From: Periweissella fabaria
GTDB lineage: Bacteria > Bacillota > Bacilli > Lactobacillales > Lactobacillaceae
Length of the DNA stretch: 64,000 bases
NCBI RefSeq assembly: GCF_918814575.1
Contig: NZ_CAKKNS010000001.1
Coordinates: 272,182-336,181 of the forward strand
Direction of reading: 5' to 3'
The position numbers and the translations under genes were made by a program. The notes beneath the pieces are model-generated. The model had not been told where the DNA came from, made no database searches, and saw only the letters and a program-made list of their open reading frames with translations. This document shows positions 1-7,968 of the stretch, one piece after another (positions within the stretch are counted from its first letter, which is position 1; each line of letters starts with the position of its first letter).

Positions 1-813
1 AAACCGAATATGAGTCCAGCACAATTTACCGGGATGGTTGAGCAAGCCCAAGCATTAATTACAGCGGGGGATATGTTTCAGATTGTGCCATCACAACGTT
101 TTGAATTTGACTTTGTTGATGATCCATTTGATTTTTATCGGCAGTTACGGCGTTCCAATCCATCACCGTATATGTATTTTCTAGATTATGGTCCTTATCA
201 GATTATAGGTGCTTCACCGGAAAGTCTCGTTACAGTCCGTGGGGATGTCGTTACAACTAATCCGATTGCTGGTACACGCAAACGTGGTCGTGATGCGGTT
301 CATGATCAAGCTTTAGCTAAGGAGCTACAAACAGACGAAAAAGAATTAGCCGAACATCGGATGTTAGTTGATTTAGGTCGCAATGATATTGGCAAGATTA
401 GTACGTATGGGTCAGTCAAAGTAACACGATTACTCGAATTAGAGAAATATCAATACGTGATGCACTTAGTGTCTGAGGTTCAAGGCCAATTAATCCCCAA
501 GACCCCAGCAATTGAAGCACTAAAAGCAACTTTACCGGCTGGTACGGTTTCAGGGGCGCCCAAAGTACGTGCTTTACAACGTTTATATGAATTAGAACCC
601 GTCAAACGTGGGGTCTATGCCGGGGCAGTGGGGTATCTCTCACAAGATAATCAGCTTGATTTTGCGATTGCAATTCGTACGATGATTGTCAAAGATGGTC
701 AAGGCTATGTCCAAGCAGGTGCGGGGATTGTATATGACTCAATTGCGGCTAATGAATATCAAGAGACACTCAATAAAGCACGCGGTTTATTGAACGTGGG
801 AGGGTTAAGATGA
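1..813 (+). CDS. trpE: Anthranilate synthase component I, C-terminal part (truncated by window edge)
   Basis: This is the chorismate-binding catalytic part of component I, which with TrpG converts chorismate and glutamine to anthranilate, the first step of tryptophan synthesis. The frame is open from base 1, so the gene continues upstream; the first in-frame ATG at 10 is internal. The motif PIAGTRKRG has Ala where the related PabB proteins carry Lys (PIKGT), and PAGTVSGAPKVRAL is the TrpE-type active-site segment, so TrpE is preferred over PabB. The stop codon overlaps the trpG start by 4 bases (ATGA), indicating translational coupling. No trpDCFBA genes follow; the next operon is aro. Confidence 0.9.
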   Translation, partial: KPNMSPAQFTGMVEQAQALITAGDMFQIVPSQRFEFDFVDDPFDFYRQLRRSNPSPYMYFLDYGPYQIIGASPESLVTVRGDVVTTNPIAGTRKRGRDAVHDQALAKELQTDEKELAEHRMLVDLGRNDIGKISTYGSVKVTRLLELEKYQYVMHLVSEVQGQLIPKTPAIEALKATLPAGTVSGAPKVRALQRLYELEPVKRGVYAGAVGYLSQDNQLDFAIAIRTMIVKDGQGYVQAGAGIVYDSIAANEYQETLNKARGLLNVGGLR

Positions 814-1385
814 TTTTACTTGTTGATAATTATGATTCGTTTACGTACAACCTCGCCCAAATGATTGGCCAACTAACCACGGTGCGTGTCATGCGTAATG
901 ACGACCCGCAATTAGTTGCGGTTGCTGCGACAGCGACGGGCATTGTGTTCTCACCTGGACCAGGGACCCCAGAGCAAGCCGGCCAAATGGAAGCCGTAAT
1001 TAAGCAATTTGCATCGACAAAACCAATGCTAGGAATTTGTTTGGGGCACCAAGCTATGGCCGAAGTATTTGGTGGGCAAATTGTTTTAGCACCACATATT
1101 CGTCATGGGAAAGTCTCGACGATGACCACGCGAGCGGGAACTTTATTTACCGAAGGCGACTATGATATTATGCGCTACCACTCACTAATTATTGATCCAC
1201 AACACTTACCAACGGATTTTATTGTTACCGGTCAAGCAGACGATGATGGTGAAATTATGGCCATGGAGCACCAGAATTTACCACTCTATGGACTACAATT
1301 TCATCCAGAATCAATTGGGACCCCGGCTGGCATGCAGATGTTAGAAAAATTTATTACGGTTACTGAAAAAAAGCAATTCATTTAA
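810..1385 (+). CDS. trpG: Anthranilate synthase component II (glutamine amidotransferase)
   Basis: Class I glutamine amidotransferase of 191 residues, the usual length for TrpG/PabA. It hydrolyses glutamine and passes ammonia to TrpE. Visible are the N-terminal LLVDNYDSFTYNL strand, the nucleophile elbow MLGICLGHQA with the catalytic Cys, and the C-terminal LQFHPESIGTPAG segment with the catalytic His and Glu. It is coupled to trpE by an ATGA overlap. In many Firmicutes the same subunit also serves aminodeoxychorismate synthase, so a dual TrpG/PabA role is possible. No clear terminator separates it from the aro promoter 9 bases downstream, so some trp transcripts may enter the aro leader. Confidence 0.9.
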   Translation: MILLVDNYDSFTYNLAQMIGQLTTVRVMRNDDPQLVAVAATATGIVFSPGPGTPEQAGQMEAVIKQFASTKPMLGICLGHQAMAEVFGGQIVLAPHIRHGKVSTMTTRAGTLFTEGDYDIMRYHSLIIDPQHLPTDFIVTGQADDDGEIMAMEHQNLPLYGLQFHPESIGTPAGMQMLEKFITVTEKKQFI

Positions 1386-1393
1386 TTTAATAG

Positions 1394-1422
1394 TTGACAG
1401 TCAAGATTAACTTAGATATTAT
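1394..1422 (+). promoter_or_regulatory. Sigma-A type promoter of the aro leader
   Basis: A perfect -35 box TTGACA at 1394-1399, a 17-base spacer and a -10 box TATTAT at 1417-1422 give a near-consensus promoter. Transcription would start near 1429, about 30 bases before the leader peptide ATG at 1460. A short leader start suits a ribosome-dependent attenuator, because there is no room for a T-box stem I upstream of the peptide. Confidence 0.85.
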
Positions 1423-1459
1423 GAGAGCACGATTAAATTATTAAACGAGGAATTATATT

Positions 1460-1510
1460 ATGAAATTTACCAAAATCCAATTTAATAACTCATATTACTT
1501 CTATTTCTAA
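1460..1510 (+). CDS. Aromatic (Phe/Tyr) leader peptide of the aro operon
   Basis: A 16-codon open frame, MKFTKIQFNNSYYFYF, with a GAGG ribosome binding site at 1447-1450 and a TAA stop at 1508-1510. Seven of the 16 residues are Phe or Tyr, and the last five are Tyr-Tyr-Phe-Tyr-Phe. It lies between a strong promoter and a rho-independent terminator just upstream of aroA-tyrA. That arrangement is the hallmark of leader peptides such as E. coli pheL, whose translation reports the level of charged tRNA. It is too short to have another obvious function. The inference is that ribosome stalling at the Tyr/Phe codons controls termination at 1646-1688. Confidence 0.85.
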   Translation: MKFTKIQFNNSYYFYF

Positions 1511-1513
1511 TCT

Positions 1514-1688
1514 CATGATTGCATGTGCAGGGCACGTCAATCATGACGTGCCCGAAATAGAAGCAACTTCTATTGCAACGAATCGGGCGTAACTTTTAAG
1601 CGCTCGGTCTGGAATAGGGATAATCGGCTAATATTGATTTTTCTTAAACGAACCGACGCTAAAACTAGCGCAGCGGTTCGTTTTTTTT
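1514..1688 (+). promoter_or_regulatory. Transcription attenuator with a chain of competing RNA helices
   Basis: Five mutually exclusive pairings can be read by eye. (a) 1514-1521 CATGATTG with 1538-1545 CAATCATG. (b) 1530-1538 GGGCACGTC with 1545-1553 GACGTGCCC, a perfect 9-bp stem. (c) 1550-1555 GCCCGA with 1583-1588 TCGGGC, enclosing hairpin 1556-1563/1567-1574. (d) 1583-1590 TCGGGCGT with 1599-1606. (e) Antiterminator 1599-1608 with 1652-1660, one bulged base. The terminator stem is 1649-1655 CGAACCG with 1674-1680 CGGTTCG, inner stem 1657-1661/1666-1670, followed by eight T. A ribosome stalled on the Tyr codons would leave (a) free, breaking (b), allowing (c), blocking (d) and so allowing (e) and read-through. 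A ribosome at the stop codon would cover 1514-1521 and favour termination. The helices are seen; the switching order is inference. Confidence 0.75.
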
Positions 1689-1734
1689 ATACCTAAATTT
1701 ACGAAATTAGTAAAATCAAGACAGGAGTAACACG

Positions 1735-3045
1735 ATGAATCCACTAAAAACACCAACCTTAACCGGGACAATTCGACCGGCCAGCGATAAAAGCATGACG
1801 CACCGGGCCTTAATCCTAGGGGCACTTACTCTAGGTGAGACCACTATTTTAAATCCACTTGCATCAGATGATATTAACCAGACCATTCAGGCCCTTGAGC
1901 AATTGGGCATTACAATCACCCGTGATGATGAGCATGCTTGTATTAAAGTTCAAGGACTTGGGCGTCGCGGCATCCAAGCATACGTGGCTACTTTGGCCAC
2001 CACGTTGGCGTTTGACTTTGGTAATTCTGGGACCACAACCCGGTTAATGATTGGCTTGTTAGCCGGGCTTAACATTCCCGCTCACATTACCGGGGATCGG
2101 AGTTTACAACGGCGGCCAATGGCACGGGTTGTCGATCCGTTAGTTAGGTTAGGGGCGCAAATAACGCTAACGGATGGGCACTTACCACTGACAATTAATC
2201 AAGGGATAACGGCCACCGTGATTGATACCGAACTCCAAGTTGGTTCTGCGCAAGTTAAAACCGCTTTATTACTAGCTGGTTTGGGGGCTGACATTCCCGT
2301 AACGGTTACCGATTCTTTCCAGACTCGCAATCATACTGAGCTTATGTTACAAGCGTTTGGGGTGCCAGTGACAACTAATGGTCCTCGAATTCATATATCA
2401 GCGCCAGTAACTTTACGGCCTCAATTAATTAATATTCCCGGCGATATTTCTTCAGCGGCGTTTTGGTTAGTGGCGGGGAGTATTATTCCCGCTAGTGAAC
2501 TAACAGTGGCCCACGTCGGTGTAAACCCAACACGGACCGGTATCTTAGCTGTTTTAGACCGCATGCAGGCCCAAGTGACCTTAACGCACCAACACGTAGT
2601 TCATGGGGAAGCGGTTGCCGATATCAATATCCGCTATACCAGTAATTTAAAAGCCACCACGATTAGTGCTAACGAGATTCCCCAGTTAGTTGATGAACTA
2701 CCGATTATTGCACTTCTCGCAACGCAAGCTACCGGGGTGACCTATATTACCGGTGCCCAAGAGTTACGCTTTAAAGAAAGCAATCGCTTACTAGCAGTTG
2801 GCCAGGTGCTCCAACAATTTGGGGCGAATATTCAAGTTAACGATGATGGCTTTACGATTAGCGGCCCAACATCGTTACAGGTGCCCGCCGGTGTCGTTGA
2901 TGACTTTGGTGATCATCGCATTACGATGCTTAGTCTAATTGCCCACTTAATGACTGGAACACCACACCAGACGCCTGATGTTAGTAACGTAAATATCTCA
3001 TACCCACACTTTATTGATGATTTGGAGGAATTATTAAATGACTAA
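1735..3045 (+). CDS. aroA: 3-phosphoshikimate 1-carboxyvinyltransferase (EPSP synthase)
   Basis: Joins phosphoenolpyruvate to shikimate 3-phosphate, the sixth step of the shikimate pathway, in the cytoplasm. At 436 residues it has the normal length. Motifs in order: RPASDKSMTHRALIL near the N-terminus (substrate-binding Lys-Ser and Arg), FGNSGTTTRLMIGLLAG near residue 95, GDRSLQRRPMARV, PGDISSAAFWLVA in the middle, KESNRLLAVG, and DDFGDHRITM near the C-terminus. The start follows a CAGGAG site and the attenuator terminator. It overlaps tyrA by 8 bases. As first structural gene it is the direct target of the Phe/Tyr attenuator. Confidence 0.95.
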   Translation: MNPLKTPTLTGTIRPASDKSMTHRALILGALTLGETTILNPLASDDINQTIQALEQLGITITRDDEHACIKVQGLGRRGIQAYVATLATTLAFDFGNSGTTTRLMIGLLAGLNIPAHITGDRSLQRRPMARVVDPLVRLGAQITLTDGHLPLTINQGITATVIDTELQVGSAQVKTALLLAGLGADIPVTVTDSFQTRNHTELMLQAFGVPVTTNGPRIHISAPVTLRPQLINIPGDISSAAFWLVAGSIIPASELTVAHVGVNPTRTGILAVLDRMQAQVTLTHQHVVHGEAVADINIRYTSNLKATTISANEIPQLVDELPIIALLATQATGVTYITGAQELRFKESNRLLAVGQVLQQFGANIQVNDDGFTISGPTSLQVPAGVVDDFGDHRITMLSLIAHLMTGTPHQTPDVSNVNISYPHFIDDLEELLND

Positions 3046-3859
3046 AATAGCAATTGTTGGTCTTGGTGTGATGGGGGCAGCCCTCGCACGTCAACTCAAA
3101 GTAAGCCGTGAAATCAACATTACCGGGATTGATACAGACCAAGCAACCCTAGACCAAGCCCAAGCGGATGGGATTATCGATACGGCGAGTCGAACTTTAA
3201 CAACGGCTATTGATACGCCGTTTGACCTAATTATCTTAGCAACGCCACCCCACATTATTATTGACCAGTTAAAAGCATTAGCCGCTTTCAAAATCACCAC
3301 CTTAATTATGGATTTAGGTTCGTTGAAGACGGATATTATTAACGCCGCTCAGGATTTGCCCCATTTTGTCGGGGGGCATCCAATGGTCGGGACAGATCAT
3401 GCCGGTTACACGTGGCATCGCAGCGTTTCATACTGTGATAAGACGTTTTTCCTTAGTGGTAAACCTAACGATATTGCGATGGTGCAACGCTTATTAGCAC
3501 CATTGGAAGCGCAATTCCAAACGGTAACGCCACAACTCCATGATGCGCGGGTAACTTACACGAGTGACTTACCGCATATTCTAGCCGATGCGTTAGTCTT
3601 AACGGTGATGGAATTAGGGGATGCACCGAGCTTACAACCATTTGTCGGTGGTGGTTTCCGTGATACAACGCGAATTGCTCAAGCCAATCCAAGTATGTGG
3701 ACGGATATTTACCACCATAATGCCACAGCTGTTAGTGACGCTATTCGGTTATTGCACGCTAAATTAACATACTTAGAAGGCTTAACACAGCAAGCAGAGA
3801 CGACTGAATTAACAACAATCCTAGAAAAAATCAAGACCTTTAGGGGGGACTTATTATGA
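3038..3859 (+). CDS. tyrA: Prephenate dehydrogenase
   Basis: Oxidatively decarboxylates prephenate to 4-hydroxyphenylpyruvate, the tyrosine precursor. The Rossmann motif VGLGVMGAALARQL lies at the N-terminus, GGHPMVGTDHAG carries the conserved active-site His, and GGFRDTTRIAQANPSMW is the typical helical-domain segment. At 273 residues it is a short form without a C-terminal ACT domain, so allosteric tyrosine inhibition through ACT is not expected and attenuation may be the main control. It overlaps aroA by 8 bases and the next gene by 4. Confidence 0.92.
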   Translation: MTKIAIVGLGVMGAALARQLKVSREINITGIDTDQATLDQAQADGIIDTASRTLTTAIDTPFDLIILATPPHIIIDQLKALAAFKITTLIMDLGSLKTDIINAAQDLPHFVGGHPMVGTDHAGYTWHRSVSYCDKTFFLSGKPNDIAMVQRLLAPLEAQFQTVTPQLHDARVTYTSDLPHILADALVLTVMELGDAPSLQPFVGGGFRDTTRIAQANPSMWTDIYHHNATAVSDAIRLLHAKLTYLEGLTQQAETTELTTILEKIKTFRGDLL

Positions 3860-4644
3860 AAATTATTCTTGTCGGTTTTATGGGTGTGGGTAAAACCACC
3901 ATTGGTAAGCAACTTGCGGCCCAGATGCACGAACCATTTATTGACTTAGATGCCCGCATTGCTGAACATATTGGCGAAACAACCGCCACTTTTTTCGCGC
4001 ATGCTGGTGAAGAGCGTTTCCGAGCCGTTGAATTTACATTACTAGAAGAAATTCTCGACCAAGATGCCTTTATTTTGAGTACAGGCGGTGGGGTACTTGA
4101 ACAAGCTGAATCACTTGAAATAATTCAGCATAGTGATGCGCAAGTAATTTGGCTTGATAGTACGTTTACGAATAACGTTAGTCGGCTTTTAGGGACCGAT
4201 GCGGCTGATCGGCCATTACTACTGAACAATAATATCGTAGCGTTACAGGCCTTATGGCAACATCGCCGGGCCGCTTTTATCGCCGTTGCAACTGAACATA
4301 TTGTGACTGACTTCAAGGATCACGACCAGATTACACAAGAAATCATGACTAAATTAACGCAGGATTCTGTCTTAGCGTTTGAACGCAGTCAAATCGATGC
4401 CCTTGATAATCAAATTTTGCAAGCATTAGCCCAGCGTATGGAGGTTGTCCAACGGATTGGCGAAATCAAAGCGCAACATCAATTACCAATTGTCCAGCCT
4501 AACCGGATGAACACAGCTAAAGATGATATTATTGCCCGCTTTGGCGATATCTTACCGCACAAGTTAATTGCTGAATACTTGCAGTTAGTGACTCGAGTTG
4601 CCATTGAACATCAACAAAGAATGGCCCAAATGGGCATTCGATAG
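3856..4644 (+). CDS. Fused shikimate kinase - chorismate mutase (AroK-AroQ)
   Basis: Two enzymes in one 262-residue chain. Residues 1-165 are shikimate kinase: Walker A GFMGVGKTT at 7-15, FIDLDARI with the shikimate-binding Asp pair near 30-34, STGGGV at 75-80, and the LID segment DRPLL near 118. Residues 174-262 match the AroQ-type helical chorismate mutase: ERSQIDALDNQIL with the leading Arg 178, AQRMEVVQRIGEIK with Arg 194 and Lys 205, and PNRM with Arg 217. The chain would phosphorylate shikimate and convert chorismate to prephenate for TyrA next door. There is no internal stop or start with a ribosome binding site at the joint. Free AroK or PheA-type fusions are more usual. It overlaps tyrA by 4 bases. 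Confidence 0.88.
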   Translation: MKIILVGFMGVGKTTIGKQLAAQMHEPFIDLDARIAEHIGETTATFFAHAGEERFRAVEFTLLEEILDQDAFILSTGGGVLEQAESLEIIQHSDAQVIWLDSTFTNNVSRLLGTDAADRPLLLNNNIVALQALWQHRRAAFIAVATEHIVTDFKDHDQITQEIMTKLTQDSVLAFERSQIDALDNQILQALAQRMEVVQRIGEIKAQHQLPIVQPNRMNTAKDDIIARFGDILPHKLIAEYLQLVTRVAIEHQQRMAQMGIR

Positions 4645-4652
4645 GAGGACTA

Positions 4653-5873
4653 ATGCAGAAAATCATTAATAATATCAAAGCGAATCCGTCCCGGCTGTTG
4701 ATTCAAATTGCGATTTACCTCGGTTATTTTGTTCAAGGTTTTACGTTGATTATCTTAGCGCAAACCGTTCAACAATTAACGGGGCTATGGCATGCATCAT
4801 TGGCGAGCGCCACGACGGTTGTATCAGCGATTGGATTTGGTAAGTTAGTGGCTTACCCACTTTTAGGTGAACTTGCTGACCACCTTAATCGAAAGTACTT
4901 ATTACTCGGAGCGTTAGCAGCATACTTAATATTCTTTAGCCTATTACCACTGAGTCAGACGGTTGTGGTGGCCTTTGTGTTAACCGGGTTAGCAGGGGTG
5001 GCCAATGCGACGCTAGATTCAGTTGCATATCCGACTTTACTAGCAATCAATCATGGGAAATCCAATGGGAATGTTTTCATTAAAGCCATGATTTCCTTAG
5101 GTGAGGCTATTTTACCGCTTATTTTAGTCTTTCTTTTACACCGGCAATTATGGTTTGGTTGGGCCTTTTGGACAGCGGCAGTGGTCTTAATTGTGACGAT
5201 CATTATCGCCATTACAATTGATAAACAAGTCTTGGCAACATTAACGCTTCCCAATACACGGCCACAACAAGTCACGACTAAAAAGTGGCATTGGGATTTA
5301 TTGAATAGCTTATTTTTAGTCTATGGCTTCACTGCCATGTGGCTAATGATTCATTTCACTCAGTGGGTCACACGCTACTTCAAAACATTAGAAGATTTTT
5401 CAGTTGCACATTCCCAGTTACTATTGAGTGTGTACAGTATTGGTTCGTTAACGGGTGTCGGGGTAATTTTTGTTATTACTCAGCGAGTCTGGTTACAAGA
5501 AGCCACGTTATTATTAATAACTGCCGTGAGTGCGTTTGGTGGCTTGAGTCTAGTCTTAGTAAGCCACACGATGGTATTGGCTGGAATTGGTAGCTTTATT
5601 TTCGGAGCTGCGGCCGCTGGGGGTGCTTTACAACTAGGATTAAGTCAATTTATTGCCCACAATCCTGAATTTGCTGGTCGGGTAACCGGATGGTACTTCT
5701 TTTGTGGTGGGATTGCCATATTATTGATGCCCGCAATAACCGGTGCTTTTGCCGCCACCCATTTAGCGGTAGTAATGCGTAGTTTAATCATTATTGCCGT
5801 AATTAATATCGTGATTGTTAGTATTAATTTCGTTTACCAACGGCGTCACGGCCACGAAACTTTAGCACAATAG
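4653..5873 (+). CDS. MFS transporter inside the aromatic operon
   Basis: Integral membrane protein of 406 residues with about twelve hydrophobic segments and the MFS loop 2-3 motif (GELADHLNRKYLLLG). It starts 9 bases after the kinase-mutase gene behind an AGGAGG site and is followed by aroC, so it is co-transcribed under the aromatic attenuator. The family spans drug, sugar and amino acid transport and the sequence does not fix the substrate. Position suggests an aromatic compound: an amino acid, shikimate or an intermediate. Import or export cannot be told apart by reading. Confidence 0.8.
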   Translation: MQKIINNIKANPSRLLIQIAIYLGYFVQGFTLIILAQTVQQLTGLWHASLASATTVVSAIGFGKLVAYPLLGELADHLNRKYLLLGALAAYLIFFSLLPLSQTVVVAFVLTGLAGVANATLDSVAYPTLLAINHGKSNGNVFIKAMISLGEAILPLILVFLLHRQLWFGWAFWTAAVVLIVTIIIAITIDKQVLATLTLPNTRPQQVTTKKWHWDLLNSLFLVYGFTAMWLMIHFTQWVTRYFKTLEDFSVAHSQLLLSVYSIGSLTGVGVIFVITQRVWLQEATLLLITAVSAFGGLSLVLVSHTMVLAGIGSFIFGAAAAGGALQLGLSQFIAHNPEFAGRVTGWYFFCGGIAILLMPAITGAFAATHLAVVMRSLIIIAVINIVIVSINFVYQRRHGHETLAQ

Positions 5874-5893
5874 AATAGAAATGAGGATATATT

Positions 5894-7072
5894 ATGAAAT
5901 ACATGACAGCTGGTGAAAGCCATGGTCCAGAAGAATTAGCCATTATTGAAGGTATTCCCGCAGGCTTAAAGCTTAGTAGTGCTGATATTAACTTTGAATT
6001 AGCGCGGCGCCAACATGGCTATGGTCGCGGAGAACGGCAAAAAATTGAAACCGATACGGTTAGTATTTTGTCAGGTGTTCGCCACCAAGTGACATTGGGA
6101 TCACCAATTACACTAAATGTTCACAACAATGACCATAATAATTGGGCCGCAATTATGGCCCCCGATGAGCCAGCGACCCCGGAAAATTCCGTCCGTAAAG
6201 TCATGCGTCCTAGACCGGGACATGCTGATTTAGTGGGCGGGATAAAATACCGTCATCAAGCTGATTTACGCAATGTTTTGGAACGTTCATCGGCCTGGGA
6301 AACGGTCATGCGGGTTGCGGTGGGGGCCGTTGCCAAGAAATTACTAGCCGAAATTGGCGTTGATGTACATGGCTTTGTCCAACAGCTAGGACCAGTTAAA
6401 ACGGACTTAGCGGCGTTAACCGAGTTTCCAGATTTAGCGGCGGTGCGGGCAGTTAGTGAAGCGTTACCAACTCGCTCATTGAGTGCAGCAACAGACCAAC
6501 AGATGCAACAAGTCATTGACCAAGCTAAACAGCAACGCGATACGGTCGGTGGAATGGTGCAAGTCTTAGCAACGGGGATGCCCGCTGGGTTAGGTTCTTA
6601 TGTAAGTGCCGATGAGAAGCTTGATGCTAAGATTGCCCGTGCTATTGTAGGCATTAATGCCTTTAAAGCGGTTGATTTTGGGGCCGCTTTTGACCATGTG
6701 GGCTTATACGGTAGTCAAGTAATGGATGAGATTTTATGGTCTGCTGACCGGGGCTTTTACCGGGCAACTGATAATATGGGGGGCTTTGAAGGTGGCATGA
6801 CGACGGGGGAAATGATTGTCGTGCGTGGCGTTGTTAAGCCGATTCCAACGTTATACCAACCAATGCGGTCGGTTGATATTGATACACACCAAGAACACAA
6901 GGCAAGTATTGAACGGTCTGATACAACCGCGGTAACGGCGGCGGCTGTAATTGCCGAACATATGGTGGCAATTGAATTGGCCAAAGCTGTGTTGGCCAAG
7001 TTTGATAACGATAATATTGACCGTTTAAAGGAACAAGTTGCCGCATACCGACGTGAAGTACAAGCCTTTTAG
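5894..7072 (+). CDS. aroC: Chorismate synthase
   Basis: Converts EPSP to chorismate by trans-1,4-elimination of phosphate, using reduced FMN. At 392 residues it is the normal Gram-positive size. Motifs: AGESHGPE at the N-terminus, RRQHGYGRGERQKIE (FMN and substrate binding), RPRPGHADLVGG near residue 105, RNVLERSSAWET near 130 and GGFEGGMTTGE in the second half. The third motif normally reads RSSARET; here Trp 135 (codon TGG at 6296-6298) replaces the Arg, a one-base change from CGG. The rest of the protein is well conserved, so it is probably still active. Confidence 0.93.
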   Translation: MKYMTAGESHGPEELAIIEGIPAGLKLSSADINFELARRQHGYGRGERQKIETDTVSILSGVRHQVTLGSPITLNVHNNDHNNWAAIMAPDEPATPENSVRKVMRPRPGHADLVGGIKYRHQADLRNVLERSSAWETVMRVAVGAVAKKLLAEIGVDVHGFVQQLGPVKTDLAALTEFPDLAAVRAVSEALPTRSLSAATDQQMQQVIDQAKQQRDTVGGMVQVLATGMPAGLGSYVSADEKLDAKIARAIVGINAFKAVDFGAAFDHVGLYGSQVMDEILWSADRGFYRATDNMGGFEGGMTTGEMIVVRGVVKPIPTLYQPMRSVDIDTHQEHKASIERSDTTAVTAAAVIAEHMVAIELAKAVLAKFDNDNIDRLKEQVAAYRREVQAF

Positions 7073-7083
7073 GAGAGTGATAG

Positions 7084-7896
7084 ATGCAAAAATATGGTTT
7101 AATCGGGGATCCAATTGCTCATTCAAAATCACCGCAAATTCAAAATGCGGCCTTACAAGCATGTCAAATCAATGGCCAATACACCTTACTTAACACGCCA
7201 GGTGAAGCAATTACCACGATTGTTGAACGGCTTCGAGCGGATAATATTGCTGGCTTTAATGTCACGACACCTTTTAAGCAAGCGATTATCCCATTTGTGG
7301 ATAGTTTAGATGTTTCGGCTGCTCAGATTGAAGCGGTCAATACCGTTAAAAATATCAACGGGCAGTGGGTTGGCTACTCAACAGACGGGGCCGGTTTTTG
7401 GCAAAGTATTCCCGGTGATATTACGGGCTTAAACATCGCCTTAATTGGCGCAGGTGGTGCAGCTAAAGCCATCATTAGTGCGTGCCCCAGTGATGTTAAT
7501 TTAACGGTTTTTAATCAATTAAGTCCACGCTTTACTAGTCATCAAGTTGAGTTACAACGGCTTTTTGCGTGTGAACTACAACCATTAACAGCCCTCGAGC
7601 CGGTATTACCAACGGTTGATATCTTAATCAATGCTACGAGTGTTGGCTTAACCGATGACCAAAGTATTTTAACACTAGCCGAAGTAGGGCAGTTACCGCC
7701 CCATGCATTGGTCATTGATTTAATCTATCGTCAAGCCCAGACTACCTTGATGCAAGCAGCGGTTCAAACTGGTCATGGTGTCATGGGCGGCTTACCAATG
7801 TTAAGTCATCAAGGGGCGTTAAGTTTTACAATCTGGCATGACCAACCGGCACCGTTAACCGTAATGGTGGCTGCTTTGACCAACGATGGCGTTTAA
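7084..7896 (+). CDS. aroE: Shikimate dehydrogenase (NADP+)
   Basis: Reduces 3-dehydroshikimate to shikimate. The substrate-binding SKSP follows LIGDPIAH at the N-terminus, NVTTPFKQ holds the catalytic Lys near residue 64, STDGAGF the conserved Asp near 100, GAGGAAKAII is the nucleotide-binding loop, and NATSVGL and GLPMLSHQGA are family signatures. Its 270 residues are typical. Last gene of the aro operon, ending just before a strong terminator. The aroB, aroD and DAHP synthase genes are not in this window. Confidence 0.93.
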   Translation: MQKYGLIGDPIAHSKSPQIQNAALQACQINGQYTLLNTPGEAITTIVERLRADNIAGFNVTTPFKQAIIPFVDSLDVSAAQIEAVNTVKNINGQWVGYSTDGAGFWQSIPGDITGLNIALIGAGGAAKAIISACPSDVNLTVFNQLSPRFTSHQVELQRLFACELQPLTALEPVLPTVDILINATSVGLTDDQSILTLAEVGQLPPHALVIDLIYRQAQTTLMQAAVQTGHGVMGGLPMLSHQGALSFTIWHDQPAPLTVMVAALTNDGV

Positions 7897-7901
7897 TAAC
7901 T

Positions 7902-7941
7902 AAAAAGCGACTAACTCGAAATTCGAGCTAGTCGCTTTTTT
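7902..7941 (+). terminator. Intrinsic terminator of the aro operon (bidirectional)
   Basis: A long stem with arms AAAAAGCGACTA and TAGTCGCTTTTTT, interrupted by one base and closed by CTCGAA/TTCGAG, with A-run and T-run on opposite sides. It can serve both aroE and the convergent lipoprotein gene. A near-copy occurs at 19618-19656. Confidence 0.85.
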
Positions 7942-7968
7942 CAATTTTTAAAGCAATAATACGCTGGA

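Noticed and set aside
1-813. Reading the first gene as pabB (aminodeoxychorismate synthase)
   Set aside because: PIAGT with Ala and the TVSGAPK segment fit TrpE; PabB has Lys in that motif.
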